From Thermaceae bacterium (GTDB lineage: Bacteria > Deinococcota > Deinococci > Deinococcales > Marinithermaceae), in contig JALVWZ010000410.1 in assembly GCA_027023115.1 (NCBI GenBank), positions 1-6,126 on the forward strand: a stretch of DNA of 6,126 nucleotides. The letters are read 5' to 3'. The notes under the pieces were generated by a model. The model saw nothing but the letters and a program-made list of their open reading frames with translations. It did no database searches and was not told the origin of the DNA. Both the position numbers and the translations under genes were made by a program. The number at the start of each line of letters is the position of its first letter. The first letter of the stretch is position 1. This document shows, in pieces, positions 4,345-6,126 of this stretch.

Positions 4345-6126
4345 TTAGTGCATGAACTTTAGCAAAAACGCGTCTCTTCCGCCGGCGGCGGTCTGGCCCG
4401 GGTAAGCGCCGTAGGTTTCGCCAAACACGTAAGCGTTGCCGGCGTCGTCGAGGCCCAGAGCCGAGGGCATATCGTTGTGGTGATCGTCGTTGCCGTCGCT
4501 GCTGTACTGGGTCAGCCATAGCTGCCGCCCATCAGCCGCGTCGAAAGCCGCCAGGAAAAGGTCGGTACGCGCCTTGCGGGTAAAGCCTGGGAAAGAGCCC
4601 ATGGTTCTGCCGCTTACCAGCAAGCGCCCCCGACCCGGCTCAGCGGCAAGGTGGTCGGCGCTATCAATCTCGTCGGTGCCAAACTGGGTCAGCCAGGCAA
4701 TGCTGCCGTCGGCAACGTTGAAAGCGGCCAGGAAAACATCGGGGTCGTTGGGCTGATGGGTGTAACCGGGGAAGGCGCCCCAGGTGTGCCCGAGAACGTA
4801 TACCCGGCCGTTAGCACCGCCAACGATTGCATGCGCAGAATCCCAATACGCGGTCCCCAGTTGATCGAGCCAGCTCTGCTGCCCAGCAGCGTCGAAGGCC
4901 GCCAGGTAGGCGTCCGAGTTGCCGGCGCTTGTGTGACCAGGAAAAGCACCTTCGGTCGTACCTACCGCAACGACGCCGCCACCGGCCAGCGGCAACAGCG
5001 AACCGGACCCGTCGTGCTCGCTGGTCGCCAGTACCGTCTCCCACTGCTGAGTGCCCTGGGAGTCGAACTTGGAAACGAAGGCATCCCAGTACTGCCAGCC
5101 GTTATCGGACCCGCTCGGGTTGTAAGCCTCTCCGCTAACGAATACGTTGCCGTCGGCAGCCAGAACCAGGTCGCCCGGATTGACCCCGTCCGGGTCGCCG
5201 AACTGGACGTGCCATAGCTCGGCACCGTCGGCGGCGGCGAACTTGACCAAAAAGAGCCGGCTCTGGCTGAGGCGGCCGGAGTTCGGGTCGTCGAAGTCGC
5301 CGTAGGTGCCGCCGTAGACATAGGCGTTGCCGCTCGAGTCCACGGCCACCCTGTACGCCCAGTCGTCCTCCGGGGTGCCGAACTGGGTTAGCCAAACAAG
5401 ATTCCCCGCGCCGTCGTAGCGGGCTAGATAGGCATCGTAGCTGTCGCCGTTGTTGCTTTTGCCGGGCAGCGAGCCGTCGGTCGTACCGACCAGGTAGACC
5501 CCGCCCTGCGGGCCGAGGGCCAGGTCGTTAACACTCACGTCGGCCGAATCGGACGGAGCCGCCTGCAACTGCCGCAGCCAGAGCCGGCCGCCGTTTTCGT
5601 CGTAGCCGGCTAGGTAGACGTTACCGTTAGAGCTGCCGCCGCCGAGGTTGCCGTCGCTATAGCCGGCGACGTAGGCGTTACCGCTCCCGTCCACGACCGC
5701 GGCATCCGCTTCCTCGCTTTGGTCGGTGCCGAACTGCGCCGCCCAGAGCATGGAGCCGGCGGCCGGCTGGCAGGTCTGCTCCACGCCAACGCTGGCCGTA
5801 GCCGCGCCGGCAGTGTCCACTCTGCCGGTACGGGCGCCCGTTTGAGTACAGGCGGCGGCGGTAACGTGCACGGTCACCGACTCGCCCGCGGCGAGCGAGC
5901 CGCTGGCCGGGGCGGCCTGCAACCAGGCGGCAGTGGCGCTGATGGCAAAGTCTTGCGGTCCGCCGCTGGCGTTCTTGAGCACGAAGGTCTGCTCCGGCGG
6001 CGCGCCAGCGCCGGCCTGAGAAGTAAACGCAAGTGAATCGGGCGTTACGCTCCAGGTCGGCCCGGCGCCGCAGGCCGCCAGGATGGCTGCCAGGAAAAAG
6101 GCGAGCAGCAGCGGGGCCAAGAAGTA
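4345..6126 (-). CDS. SBBP-repeat beta-propeller lipoprotein, probably 5'-truncated by the window
   Basis: At least 591 residues counted from a TTG at 6118-6120. The frame stays open to the edge (two more codons), and the visible signal peptide has a hydrophobic core but no Lys/Arg n-region, so the true start most likely lies beyond the window. Numbering from the TTG: lipobox LAAC with C17 as the lipidated Cys, Gly at +2. Residues about 22-117 form a BACON-like/Ig-like domain (pattern AAWLQAAPASGSLAAGESVTV), with C91 and C117 as a possible disulfide. From 125 to the end there are eight repeats of about 58 residues starting near 125, 180, 241, 302, 359, 416, 475 and 534. They have the SBBP pattern WLTQFGT...D.A...A.DGSGNAYV.G.T.G.FPG...G..DAFLA.FDA.G, and the last ends at the C-terminus. 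Such repeats build a beta-propeller on secreted or surface proteins; no enzymatic residues are apparent. The C-terminus is complete (FMH then TAA), and a terminator follows. Binding or structural function on the cell surface is inferred; the partner is unknown. Confidence 0.88.
   Translation of the reverse strand, partial: YFLAPLLLAFFLAAILAACGAGPTWSVTPDSLAFTSQAGAGAPPEQTFVLKNASGGPQDFAISATAAWLQAAPASGSLAAGESVTVHVTAAACTQTGARTGRVDTAGAATASVGVEQTCQPAAGSMLWAAQFGTDQSEEADAAVVDGSGNAYVAGYSDGNLGGGSSNGNVYLAGYDENGGRLWLRQLQAAPSDSADVSVNDLALGPQGGVYLVGTTDGSLPGKSNNGDSYDAYLARYDGAGNLVWLTQFGTPEDDWAYRVAVDSSGNAYVYGGTYGDFDDPNSGRLSQSRLFLVKFAAADGAELWHVQFGDPDGVNPGDLVLAADGNVFVSGEAYNPSGSDNGWQYWDAFVSKFDSQGTQQWETVLATSEHDGSGSLLPLAGGGVVAVGTTEGAFPGHTSAGNSDAYLAAFDAAGQQSWLDQLGTAYWDSAHAIVGGANGRVYVLGHTWGAFPGYTHQPNDPDVFLAAFNVADGSIAWLTQFGTDEIDSADHLAAEPGRGRLLVSGRTMGSFPGFTRKARTDLFLAAFDAADGRQLWLTQYSSDGNDDHHNDMPSALGLDDAGNAYVFGETYGAYPGQTAAGGRDAFLLKFMH

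Noticed and set aside
4138..4362. Small plus-strand frame beginning MAVPSFFFLL across the intergenic region
   Set aside because: The hydrophobic start is the complement of the lipoprotein's Shine-Dalgarno and early codons, and the frame runs through the palindrome and the terminator hairpin; no ribosome-binding site precedes it.
4651..5217. Open frame of 188 codons on the plus strand
   Set aside because: Antisense to the SBBP-repeat gene with no domain or ribosome-binding support.
1970..6126. Periodic similarity along both lipoprotein genes, considered as CRISPR or DNA tandem repeats
   Set aside because: The periodicity is at the protein level (about 42 and 58 residues), with diverged DNA; there are no identical repeats with unique spacers.

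Overview
The window is GC-rich chromosomal DNA with three protein-coding genes and short intergenic gaps. The source is probably a bacterium of the Deinococcota (Thermales-like). That guess rests on the high GC content, a possible leaderless GTG-start gene, and an N-terminal domain of the 'GFTGTVELSLEGAPAGVSISP' type, which is common in secreted proteins of that phylum. It is inference; there is no rRNA or other marker gene here to confirm it.

Layout: positions 1-130 are an upstream region with a short direct repeat and a possible -10 element. Positions 131-1909 (+) encode a complete 592-residue UbiD-family, prenylated-FMN-dependent decarboxylase. A strong intrinsic terminator at about 1925-1969 follows it. 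Positions 1970-4153 (-) are a convergent gene for a 727-residue lipoprotein: signal peptide with lipobox, Pro-Gln linker, one Ig-like domain, then fourteen Asp-box/BNR-like blades, probably two seven-bladed propellers. Positions 4154-4344 are an AT-rich intergenic region holding a good Shine-Dalgarno sequence, a near-perfect 20-bp palindrome that looks like an operator, and the terminator of the next gene. Positions 4345 to the right edge (-) are a second lipoprotein gene, probably cut at its 5' end: lipobox, BACON-like Ig domain and eight SBBP repeats forming another beta-propeller.

The two lipoprotein genes run in the same direction, but a terminator and a separate promoter/operator region lie between them, so they are probably separate transcription units. 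They share an architecture (lipid anchor, Ig-like spacer, propeller) but use different repeat families, which suggests two surface-exposed binding or scaffold proteins. The decarboxylase is on the opposite strand and has no evident functional link to them; respiratory quinone (menaquinone) biosynthesis or aromatic-acid decarboxylation are its likely roles.

I see no RNA gene, CRISPR array, transposase, phage or defence system, and no clear previously undescribed system. The most useful leads are the 20-bp palindrome upstream of the first lipoprotein, the exact duplicated motif inside the decarboxylase, and the pairing of two differently built propeller lipoproteins.
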